64,000 nt of DNA from Cryptomeria japonica (lineage: Eukaryota; Streptophyta; Pinopsida; Cupressales; Cupressaceae). Both the position numbers and the translations under genes were made by a program. The stretch lies in contig NW_026729295.1 of NCBI RefSeq assembly GCF_030272615.1, positions 1-64,000 of the forward strand, read 5' to 3'. The notes beneath the pieces are model-generated. The model was given only the letters and a program-made list of their open reading frames with translations, searched no databases and was not told the origin of the DNA. This document shows positions 38,033 through 49,594 of this stretch, in pieces; position 1 is the stretch's first letter; each line of letters begins with the position of its first letter.

Positions 38033-38170
38033 GACCTAGCACTACAAAGAGAAAACATTTTAGATCTATGGCAAGGATAAACAAGGGAAACTCAAACATT
38101 AAGACCTAAGCAAAAAGGTCAAGTTGAATAGGCACACTACAAACCCAGAGTACTGAGTGTTGAAACTTAG

Positions 38171-38182
38171 GCTCTGATATCA
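38171..38182 (-). promoter_or_regulatory. Primer-binding site of element A
   Basis: The minus strand reads TGATATCAGAGC, one mismatch from the initiator Met-tRNA complement, two bases inside the 5' LTR. Confidence 0.75.
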
Positions 38183-38184
38183 AA

Positions 38185-41084
38185 TGTAATGCCCCGATAC
38201 AAACCCTAAAGGAAAACAGTACATCTAGGCCAATAAAAGGGCGTAAAAATTATTTTTTAAAGATTAAGTGCACAATCATATCAATAGCATGTTTAACGAC
38301 ACAGCAGAAGTCTAACGTATTATCTCCTAAGGGTTACCAATGAAGATTACTTCATAGAATTTATTGACATCACAGTTAATCCTACTGTATAGCTAATTAG
38401 GAAAATTAAATGCTTAAGATAAAATCTACACATACATCTAAATTCCATAGTGAAACAATCAAAGTACTCCAATGCATTCATTTCCTATAGAACATATATA
38501 CAAAAGATTAAGGCAACTAAATTAACATACATTCCAATGATTCGCTTTTTACAATATCCATAAATACATGGTCTCCAATAATACCATGGATTACAAAGTT
38601 ACAATATCAAGGTTGCATAAAAGTTGATACAATGACCACAAGGTCTCAACTGAACAATGATCACGAACATGAGCTAGTACATGAACCATGAACCCAGAAA
38701 CACCAGCAAAGCCCTTCCTCGCCTGAAGATACATTCCAGACCATCCGATGGGAAGTGGCACTACCACCCGACCATGTGATCTTGAAATGGAACCACCCCA
38801 CCGTGCTAGGAGATAGTAGAAAACCCTCAAGCAAGCAAAGTAAGACAAGTACGAAAGAACTACAAGACTCCACAAACATCCATGTGACTCAACTCACAAA
38901 CATTAGTGACTCTAAGGAGAGAGTGTCATCACATAGCATAAGATGGATACCACGGTACAATGTCCATAGGTCCTGGCCCCCATCCTAGGTTATCTTGGTA
39001 ACCTCTCCTGAATCTCCGGTTCCAAATAAGTCTCATGTGGACCTTACAAATCCCTTCGTGATGACAAGGTGATAATTTTTCCATTCTGGGCCTACTCGTA
39101 ACATTATGAGCCTTGTACTAGCACTCACCTATGCATGAGGTACATTATCTTAATTAATATTTATCTCACCCATCCCAAATCAATTACTAGGTTATCACTT
39201 TTTAACTGACTTTCGATGGGTTATCCTGTCATCCACTTTGAGCATAGCGCCCACTCGAAAGCCACTCGCTCTCATAGGACACTACAGGAAAGGTCTCTCT
39301 ATGAGTACTCTATGGCGACACAGACAACCATACTTAATGCTGACATACCATAGGTGAAGGATACATAATCACTAACCCAAGATTGACCATTTGGACAAAA
39401 CACACAATGGCTCACATCAATAAGGTTTGACTAAGGAGATATAATAACATAGGACACAATGACAACTCAACCAGAATTGCAACAAAATTTAAACTTGACT
39501 GAAAATACCATTTACACAAGATCCCAATACAGGTAATCTTTCCTTAAAACAGTCAAAATGCATAAATAGCTTTCAATTTAAGACTTCTAGAAATTAAGAA
39601 TTACAGCTATATTAATACACTATTTAATAAGTCATAAACCTAACGTTTCATCTTCTCCTAGTTTAATTTTATAGTTTCTCTCTCTATCCTCTAACACTGT
39701 TTCTAAAGGATTGGGTGATCTAATTTTCTAACAGTTTCACTAATTTTAAACTAGCAACTTTCATGAAATATATCATTAATGCATCTATACTTACATGATT
39801 GTAATAAATTGATTGATATTGTGACTCTAAATATTTCATAAATATAAATCTAGATCATTCTTAATCTCTTAAATCCTTTCAACAAAACATACTAGATTTG
39901 AGCCTACCTCAAGAAACACGATCCATGGCTATTATGATCCTTGATAACTTCAAATTGTTTGCAATACGTCTAGTTCCAATACTTTACACCTCGGTGCTCT
40001 ACTATCTCAAAAGATCTCTATTCTGAGTCCTTACCCTTTCTATATTTTGAGAATTTCTCTGATAATAATAAAGTAATTAACACTCATTCAAGAGTGTAAC
40101 CCCTAAGTTTGACACTAAATCGGAGATGATCATTTTTGATCTTTTACAACTTGATCGTAAACACATCAAAATATCCACTATTCCATTCTCCCTAATCTCT
40201 TGTCACTCTTCTACGTTCTTGCTCTCCTCTATCTTGCTCTCTTTTTCTTTATTTCTCTCTGCTCCAACTTTCTATTTGATATCTTCCTCTATATCTTTTC
40301 CTACCTTCTCTTCTTCATTCCATTCTCTAATCCTTTGTTGCCTCTCACCTCCTCCTTCTCCTCCAACTCAATGGTCTATATATAGTGTTGTCATCTACCC
40401 ACTTTCCTACTTTCGGGCTATCTCTACTAGATGATACCACTTCAGATCTAATTGTATCATAACAATCCTAATTATATTTGAACACTTATGTGTTCACCAT
40501 GAAAATTATTTATTATCTATTTTGTGACACCAAACCTTTAAAGTTGTTAAGTCTATAATTATAGATTATCGATGAGGCTTTCAACTCCAAGACTAAGTCG
40601 AGTTTACTAAAAATAACTTCCTAAAAACATGCAAGTTAAATAAATATCTTATACATGTTGATCATGGTGGATACGGGTGGGTTTACATGGGTTGGGGAAC
40701 CATGTTACTTTCTAAGTTAATCCCTACATTAATTCCTACCCCTACATTAATCCCTACCACCACATATCTTAATGGACATGGTTGCATAATGATTGGTGCC
40801 TCCCACCGCGTTCGCTGCAACGTGGGGTATGGATATTAAAAAGGGAGGAGGGTGGTCGGTGGTAATACTGACCCCTCCCTTTAATTAAGGGAGGTGGTCG
40901 ATATTACTATCGGCCACCCTAGTTATTATCTAAATAACTTTCTTTAAACCCACCATTTTATTTTTCTTTCAACTTTTTAGTTTTTTTTTAATTTCATTTT
41001 TATTATATTTTTAATATATAGTTAATGATCCTTTCATTAATATATATATCTAAACATTAATCTTTATTTAACAATTTAAGTATA

Positions 41085-41135
<51 letters not shown>

Positions 41136-42322
41136 TTTTATTAAAATAATATTCATAATTTATATAATGCGAATATTCATAAATACATTCTATGGATAAT
41201 CATGTTTGTAGCATAAGATGATGATCGCATAAACTTAATTTAATTATTCTCCTCAAAACATATACGTATTTATGTGTATTTGATACAATCAAAGTTATTA
41301 ACTACCATGTATATCTAACTTGCATCAATACAAAAACAAAATGATCCTTAATAAAGATGCATTTCTTTTTGTACAAAAGATAATAACCATTCGATATATA
41401 GTACGTTAGGTTGTAAAATCCAAATTATTCAACTTATCATAAATCATATTAAATAATCAATATAATTAGTCATAAACTATATTCACCTTTGAATATACAT
41501 ATATAAGTTTATAATTGATTCCTAAAATTTAAAATACGTACAACTATAGTATAATTTTGAAAACCAAACATAGAATATAGTTTCTATAATTCACATACTT
41601 CTACACGAAGGACGTTAAATCATAGAGTCACTATTTAATTCACATTATTAACAATTTTTCACCCTTCCAAGACAAATAAAACGTAACATGCAATAATTAA
41701 AATCACTAAACACACAAACTGAGCAAACCTCAAGCAACTACTCATAAAATATCAAACAACAAAATATGAAGGCCGAACAAACTGACAGGACGACCAACCG
41801 ATGATAGTCACACGAGTGTAACCGAGTAAAATAGGGTCAACTACTATCTCCTCTACTTCCATCAGAAAATATAAGGCACGCTCAGACCTGTGAAGCTAGG
41901 TGGAGACAATACCCCGTACCTACCCAATACTTGTACCTAAAATATCTTGCATCACCAAACCACACATGCATATATACAATATAGAAAACATGGCATACAC
42001 ACCAATGAAGGAGAATCATAACATTCCCTGTCTCACCAAAATGAGTGAAGGAAAATTGTCCCCTTGCATCCAATACACTCGCAGACACACAACATATAAT
42101 TCCACAATGCATAGCTAAAGTAAAGTGTCAGTACATAGCAATAATCCATAAAATGCCATAAATCACAAGTACTGAAATACTACAAAAAAAATATGCATCT
42201 CATATCAAGATAAAACATGAAATAATGTCATATAAGTCTGAATACAAATCATGGTAATGTATCCACTAAAAACAACCAATAAAATATGAGTCCAATGAGT
42301 TCAAACGAGTAGGGGTACTACA
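38185..42322 (-). repeat. 5' LTR of element A (4.14 kb)
   Basis: Direct repeat of 33013-37191. It begins TGTAATGCC and ends GTACTACA. The copies differ by scattered, mostly transition-type changes and by the AT microsatellite length. Confidence 0.94.
41081..41131. repeat. AT microsatellite in the 5' LTR of element A
   Basis: About 51 bases of TA repeats with a GTGT interruption; counterpart of 35919-36009. Confidence 0.9.
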
Positions 42323-42327
42323 CTAAT

Positions 42328-44537
42328 CATTATCTTCTCATGTTCTTTAGCATGTAAATATCATCAATATCTATTATTTCATGATGCACACATTTTGTTG
42401 TTAACTATATTCATGTATGGTCTTTCAATGAACAAGATTTTGTTGCAAAGGCGGAGATTTGCTGCTACTTTTAGAGAAATGTCTTGATATTTTGTAATTT
42501 GCATCTATTCATTTTATTTTATTCAATCATTTTTGAGAAATTTTTTTGTATGGTTATTTCTTTGTTAGAACTTGGATCAATTAAAATGAGAATATATATA
42601 TGGTAAAATATCCTTTACAATTTGTCACTCACATTGATTTTCTTGACATATCATTATTTTTATTATAATATTGACTCAGATTCTAGGGTCAACCATCACA
42701 TCACAATATCATGTACCATTGATTCCCAAATGCATATATAATAGTTTATAATACTTGTCATATTTGATTCTTTCATTATTAACATGGACATTAAATACTT
42801 CAATAAAACTAATATAATTAGTTATGAAGATTTGTTCAAACACATCCACTTGATTACATTAATAATGTGTATACATGTAGGAAAGGGTTCGATGTTGATT
42901 TTGAGATTTACATTAAATCAAGAATAGGTCACTTATTCTTATTTGTATTTATTTTCTCATCACGGTGTTAGAGAAAATAATATTTAGATCCAATGAATTG
43001 TGAGAAATCCCACAAAAAGGTATAGAGAATTTTTAAAAATATCTATGTTAATAAAATTCAAATTAAATTCTTTAGAAAGTAAAAAGGTTTGTAGAAGGTA
43101 ATAAGAATTTGAAGAAATGTTTAGATAAAGGGAACCTGAAGGAGGCATTATAGTAAACTTCATAGGTTATTTTCTATGCCTGGTTTGTTACATGATTTAA
43201 AGGAATATTTGTTGGGTGTAGATGTTGAGATAAAGGGAATTTAAGTTTCAACAAAGATGCCTTAAATTAATGAAAATTTGTAGGTGATAAATTAATTGTT
43301 TAAGGGAATACAAAGATGTTGTAGAGTACCAAGTGTACGTAGAGTATCTTCAAACAAAGTACTAAAATTTTTGAATGTGATTGAAGAGTTTCTAGCATGC
43401 AAAAAGTCATAATAATCTTACCACATTCCTCAAAATATAGTGTAATAAAATTATGATTTTGGTTACGTATAATACATTTTTTAAGAGTTTTATTATCAGT
43501 GATTGTAACACCTCTCTAACCCTAACACAATAAAGCAAGTATTATGACACTGAACCTACACTTAGATGCAAATGAAGTAAATATTGAAATGATAATCAAT
43601 GTACATAGAGATATTTGTTAGCTCTAGTGGTCACTATGATGCTAATGCTTATACTCATATAGTTAATTATTTAAAGTAGCATGGTTATTTTTCTATAGAT
43701 GTTAGATGGGAAATGGATGATATCATATCATTTGAATACATGAGAATGTATGTGATGTTAAAATTCCCTTCCAGTGAATTTAATATTTGGCTATTTATAT
43801 GTATATGAGGATGCCTAGGTTTAATGTGAAAATATCATAATTTTGCTAATTAGGAGATGGTAATTTGATGATAATGATGTGATGTGTAGTTGACAAGTGG
43901 GTTTTATAACCATGTTTTATAAGTGATCCCTTTTGGGGGAATGAATAATGATCTTTGGTAACATCGTCCTTATTCGTAAATCTTAATTATGTTTCTTTTG
44001 GACTTATGTTGACTTTATTTGCATGTTATCTATTAGGATTAGACATACTTATTTGATCTATTGAAGGTTGTTTATGCATAATGACCATATTTTAGGACAT
44101 AAAAATATTATGATGATTTATATATTTAAGGACCTATTGGTGGTATTAGGGTTTATGGTTATAATTATGATTTCCTAATGGTTTTGAGATGATGAGAATG
44201 TATTATTATGATGTACTAACTTGGGTTTCAAGTGACTTCAAATAGAGATTAATTAGGACTATTGATGTTTCAAATTTTATGTTAGAAGTATATGTATATG
44301 TACGCATAGCTATTGTATATTTTGGTTGATGTAGGTACAAGGCACTAACTCCACCTAGCTTCATAGGTTTCAAATTGCCTATACAATCCTTGATGGTGGC
44401 TTACATGTAGATAGAATTAAGGTCCATTTGACCTAAGCCTAGCCATCATCCCAAATTAAGGTGATAATCTTGTTCTTGGAGTCAACCTTCTCGGGTTGCC
44501 ATGAAGGAAAATTTGTGTATCCTATGTTAGTAATATT
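42328..44537. other. Old intergenic sequence between elements A and C
   Basis: 2.2 kb, AT-rich, no protein-like frame. The segment 44330-44375 (gatgtaggtacaag... then ccacctagcttcataggt) resembles, in opposite orientation, the LTR segment of elements A and B near their inner ends (for example 36755-36815). It may be a very decayed LTR of the same lineage. Confidence 0.5.
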
Positions 44538-45427
44538 TGTTGGCATTCTACACTCAGATGAGAATAGTTGATGTTGTCATTTATGGAAACCAAATGTTAA
44601 TATGGTTCATAGCATACACTGGCAAAAAACATCATCTCCTGGCACCGACAGGGACAACAAGATTATTCACACTGACACCCAGTCTACACTGGTAGAAGAT
44701 CTTACGGGCACCCCAACCGACATGGAAATTATATTGTTTTGTATTGTAATTATATTGTATAGCCAAAATGATGTATTGTAAAGACTCATATATGTATGAG
44801 ATCATATAGGTCATTTTAAAGTGACATAGGTATGTGAAAACTGTGTTAGGTATGCAAAATATGTATAGGTGATTAATGCAAGTGGATTATGAGAGTAAAT
44901 ATTTGTATATACATTTTGATGTAATAATTTTGATGATCGAATAAAAGAAGAGTAGAGCGAGGAAATGTTTATGATAGAGGTATTTTATAGAGCTTAAACT
45001 GGTACTGAATCAAGCATTGTAGATGCTATTTTGAGCAGTACATTGCCATTGGATTTAATCATCCAATTTTGTAGTCAGTGTGACTCCTTTTTGTGATTGA
45101 GCAGTGAGTTCTAGGTTGTTGGCCTTCCTACATGTGCAGACCCCTATTGTATCATTAATATCTATTCATATTGGCCAGTGAGTAAATATTGTGAGTCACA
45201 AATCCCACCAAGGTTTTTCCCCTACCAGGTTTCCTCGCCAAAATATCTTGTGTTATGGTGTGCATTGATGTTGTCTCTCTTATTTCTCTTTATTGCTTTA
45301 TTGCTTGTTTACCAGTACATTAATTTGGGTTGTAAAGTTGCAAACAAGGTTAAATATTTCATATACTGGTTAGACACTGATTCGCCCCCCCCACTCAGTG
45401 TCTTTGGGACTGATCAAGTATCTAACA
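44538..45427 (+). repeat. 5' LTR of element C
   Basis: 890 bp, begins TG and ends CA, matches the 3' copy starting at 63354. It includes an internal run 'tcatatatgtatgagat' and the block 'ttgtagtcagtgtgactcc' found in both copies. Confidence 0.92.
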
Positions 45428-45429
45428 AG

Positions 45430-45441
45430 TGGTATTAGAGC
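45430..45441 (+). promoter_or_regulatory. Primer-binding site of element C
   Basis: TGGTATTAGAGC, two bases after the LTR; one C-to-T difference from the initiator Met-tRNA complement. Confidence 0.85.
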
Positions 45442-45498
45442 CTAGTCCTCTATTGGCAAAAGCCTAACATCTTGAGGAAGATTCTGAAACCGGTATCA

Positions 45499-46533
45499 AT
45501 GGAAAGCTTGAGACAATAATTGGAAGGAGCTCTTGAAGATTTTGATGTAGAGAAATTGAAGAATATCAAACTGGAAGATCAACTCAGAACTGCTCGGGAA
45601 TTTATCAGAGCACTTCAAGATAACTTGGTTATAGCAAAGAACAAGAGAAAAAATTTACATGCGCAATTCCAAAATCAAGATGATGAAGAAAAATAAACTC
45701 TTAGAGATATTGCAAAAAAATTGAGACAAGAGAACAGTAACATGAAGAATGAAATTCAAGATTTAACCATAAGACTATGCAAAGATATTGAAGATAGAAA
45801 GAGGAATGAGGAAGATTTGGCCAGAAGACTAAATGAAAGATCAGATGAATCTCAAAGGGTTAGTTATAAAAATGACATGCTCAAAACTGATTTGATCCAC
45901 ATGCAACATGACAAATATGAACTTTTGAGACAAGTTAGCACTTTGGAAAGTGAGTTGGTCACTGCAAATGAATACAAAGACAAATTTAAGAAAAGTTTAG
46001 ATAATCTTGATGATATGTTGAGAAATCAAAAACCTGATGGAGAAACAATTGGACTTGGATTTGAACATGGAGAAAGCTCAGGGACTGCAAACAATCATGA
46101 TCACAACAAAATGGTAAGGCAACCTAAGGCTTATAAATTTAATGGGAAATGTTTTAATTGCAGCAAATTTGGTCATAGAGAAAATTAGTGCAGATTTAGG
46201 AATAATCAAAATACGTTCATCGGTTAATGTTCCAAATGCAATAAAAATGGTCATAACTCAGACAATTGCAGAATAAATGTGAAATGCTATATTTATGGTA
46301 GATTTGGACATTTATCTAATCAATGCAAAACTCAAACCAGTCAAAGTTATGGAAAGGCTATTCAGAGAAACAATGTAACTTATTATGCATGTAACAAAAT
46401 TAGGCATATTGCAAAATTTTGTAGAAGCCAAAATTCACCAATGTACAATAAAGGATCTAGTAACAAAGGTGAACAGAAGGTGATTGAAATCAAGCATGAA
46501 TTTTCAAAACAATGGATTAGGAAGAGAGATTAG
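45499..46533 (+). pseudogene. Coiled-coil protein with four zinc knuckles (gag-like), element C
   Basis: A single frame of 345 codons from the ATG at 45499 to the TAG at 46533, interrupted by four stops (near 45514, 45693, 46186 and 46225). Residues about 15-185 are strongly charged heptad-like helix (ENSNMKNEIQDLTIRLCKDIEDRKRNEEDLARRL ... in shorter repeats), predicted coiled coil. The C-terminal third carries four consecutive CCHC-type knuckles at about 46147-46191, 46228-46269, 46285-46326 and 46384-46425. The second is complete, the third has Tyr for its second Cys, and the fourth lacks its first Cys. Multiple knuckles imply RNA binding, as in nucleocapsid. It lacks the usual UBN2 gag core of copia elements. 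Its role as a gag substitute is inferred from position and knuckles. Confidence 0.78.
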
Positions 46534-46914
46534 AAAGGTGATGAATTTGTCACTGCACCGATAGAACAGGGTAATCCTGCACTAGCAGGAGATTCTTCAT
46601 CCAACTAAGGAATAATCCTTAGGGATAAGGCAACAAATTGAAAACCATGCATTTACCCTCGGTTGATGGTAAGAAGTTGTATTTCTTCTTTACCGACAGA
46701 TATGTGGATTTTTTCACTTCATCGGCGAGCATTTATTGCGGTTGTAAGTCAAAATTTTGGTTATAAAGGCATTGTAACCTTTCATTTCAACTCACCAAGA
46801 ATCCAAGCATTCTAAGAGAGAGAAATTGAGAAAAGGAATTCCAAAGGCGAAGTAGCATATATGTTTTTTAGGGCATCCAAGGATTTCATAGTTAAGAGGT
46901 ATTTATCTTTCGCA
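46534..46914 (+). other. Spacer between the two reading frames of element C
   Basis: About 380 bp without a sustained frame. It would be the leader of the second frame; no splice or internal entry signal can be identified by eye. Confidence 0.5.
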
Positions 46915-49594
46915 ATGGCATCTTCGTCTTTTGTTCCTGAATTCGTAGAAAACCCTATCATTGTGGAAAACATTAAGTGACCTAGACCTATTTTCAAGGT
47001 CATTCCCAAGATAGAAAAACAATATATTCTATTGGTACATTTTTCAAAATCCCGAAGGGAGTTGCGTTCACTGAAGACCCTAGGGCATACATACATTGCA
47101 ACATAGAAAGTTTAGGATCTGAAGATTTGATGAACATGTACATGAATGAAATAACTGACAAGGATGGGATAGTGAAACTGAAACATAAGGTAGTTGAGGA
47201 TTTAGGTTTCATAGACATCCTCCATATGCCATAATTCTCAGATGAAGTCATCCGCTATGTCCTTAGTAGAGTTCATGGATAATTTATGTGGTTCGACTAG
47301 ATATTCAAGATTACCAATGAAGCTATCAAAGTTGTTACTGGTTTACCCTCCACCGGTTCTAGACCTGACAAGAAGAAGAAAATCCCTAACAAAGAAGTTA
47401 TGAGCTTAACCGGAGCTATATATGACAATTGGTCACTTAGGGTTAATGACATATAGGATAAAAATATTAAATTTGCTAGCATAATAATTGGATATAAAGT
47501 TGGTCACACAAATAGATTGAATTGTGTGTCAAGTTCATGCATTCACAGTGCAGATGAGATTATTGTAAATAATGAAAAGATTGATATTTGTGAATGGTTG
47601 AAGGATGAATTGCTAGAAAATTTGGATAAGATAAAAGTTGACAAGAAAGGAACATTCAAATTTGGAAATCTGTTGGTATGTTTAATGCTTTACCTTTCTA
47701 AGGAGATCCCTAACATAGGTCATAAGGATTTTGCCTATGATATTTCTATTGGAAAATAGATAAAAGAGGCAATCACCAGTATGGGAGCTAACAGTGATGA
47801 GTTGGTCAAAGATTACTTAAAAAAAATTCAAACTAGAATGAAACAGAGAGAAAGGATTTCCCAAAGCATCATAGACAAATATTATAAACAAATATGCTTT
47901 GTAGTAAAGAGAGATGAAATCTGGATGGAAGCAGTCAGACCCAAAACAGTATGGATTACTGAAATGGGATATGAGGTGTACTCTCACATCTTGGAATCAT
48001 ATGAAAAAATACTCCTAGATGTTCCACTGGGGCCATCAGAGAAAATATTTGGTAGTGTTGAAACAGTTGAAAGTGATGTAGCCATGATGAAAGAAAGAAA
48101 GAAAAGAGACAAATTCATGAAAGATGCTTCTAAAATGGTAAAAGAAGTTACAGAAAGGTTGATGAGTCTTGGTGGTATTGCTACTGAAGTAAAAAGTCAG
48201 TCAGAGCAGACACCGATAGCTCATGTTTCCCTGATTGTTACTTCTTCTGAGATAGAAAGTGATAAAGCAGCTGAATTTAAAAGAGTTGAAAGGAAAAAAA
48301 GAAAACCTTCACCGGCACCTGCCCCATCTCCAAAGAAGTCAAGGACACAAAGAAAGAAGAAACAAGTTGTAAGAGAGTCGAGTGGTCCCAAGAAGAAGGT
48401 AACTCCTAAGAATAAATCAGAACCTAAGGCACCAGACACTCTTACACTAGAGGAACTGATAAATGAAATCACACAAGAAGGTAACCTTAGAAATATAAAT
48501 AAACTCTATCATTCTTTCAAGGATGTAGATAAAAACACTATAGAGGAAAGCATTATATTACATCTAGATATCTATAAGAAAGTTCTAATTGAAGTTGTAG
48601 ATGATCTACCCAATGATTTGTATTTGAGGTTAGAAGCTAAAAGGATGTCAGTTATGGAATTAGATAAGAAATTAAAAGTTGAAGCATTGTTGGTGGTTCG
48701 CCCTGTTAACTCCAAATAGGAGATTGATGAATTACTTGCAGAAGCCAACTAGTCAGTTTTTGTAAGTGGTCACTGGCAGGTTAGCCTTATGGTAGGCCAA
48801 CTTAAGGAAATTGCAGATGAAACAGTAGACAAGTGGGACATATTCTTTGTGGAAAGAGAAAAGAAAGAAGAAAAGGATAGACAGAAAATGGTTAAGTCTT
48901 TTATAAAGGTATATCAAAAGGATAAAGGTAAAGGTAAAATTGGTAGTGTACCTAATATAAAGGTCAAGGATAACCTTCCTCCATCGATACAGGACACCCC
49001 ACCAATAAGTGTAGAGGCACCGGTACAAACTCACAGTCAATCGGAAGAGAAGTTAGAGGAAATAACAAGAGATGACACCAATCTAGAATCTAAAGTTCTT
49101 TTTACCATGAATCTGGACACACAAGACTTCAACATTGTCATGGACAAAGAGACTGCAAAGGTAAAACAAATTGATGCTACAAATATTGAAATCTCTGAGT
49201 CATCAGTCAACACTGTTGATTCTCCGAATATTGAGATACTAGCACAAGTTGAGAAACGTGATACCATCCCAGATGCTACTCAGCATAACATTGAGAAACT
49301 GGCAGAAGCAAAAGCAGAAGAAGAGGTAAAAACACAAACTTAACCTAAAAATGTCGACAATTAGCAGAAGGTAGAGAAACTGATAGAGAAAGAACCTGAA
49401 TAGAGCATAGCTGAACCGATAGTCACCAAGACAGAGAATAAGGAAGACAGTAAGATTGAAAGCAAAATTGAAATACAAAATGAGCAAAAAGTATAAATAG
49501 TGAATAAAGAAGAGGTCAATGATGGAAATAAGGAAGAAGTGGTTAAGGCAATTGGAAAAGTGTCTGAAGAAAAGAAAGTTATAGCCAAGCGTAG
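46915..49594 (+). pseudogene. Second protein of element C, N-terminal and central part, unknown family
   Basis: It starts at the ATG at 46915 (MASSSFVPEFVENPIIVEN), shifts frame once near 47040, then stays in one frame to the insertion point of element B with about ten scattered stops. The N-terminal 270 residues look globular: EDPRAYIHCNIESLGSEDL, VTGLPSTGSRPDKKKK, ITNEAIK, MSLTGAIYDNW, FGNLLVCLMLYLSKEIP. The longest open piece, 47781-48719 (312 codons), contains YYKQICFVVKRDEIWMEAV, VWITEMGYEVYSHILESYE and a basic Pro/Lys tract (PSPAPAPSPKKSRTQRKKKQ) that could be a nuclear localisation signal. 48789-49343 is acidic and Thr/Ser-rich. The globular part vaguely recalls plant transposon-associated domains, but I cannot name the family. 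Confidence 0.65.
49590..49594. other. Left target-site duplication of element B
   Basis: cgtag here and cctag at 62345-62349, one difference. Removing element B plus one copy restores the reading phase of element C's second protein. Confidence 0.8.
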
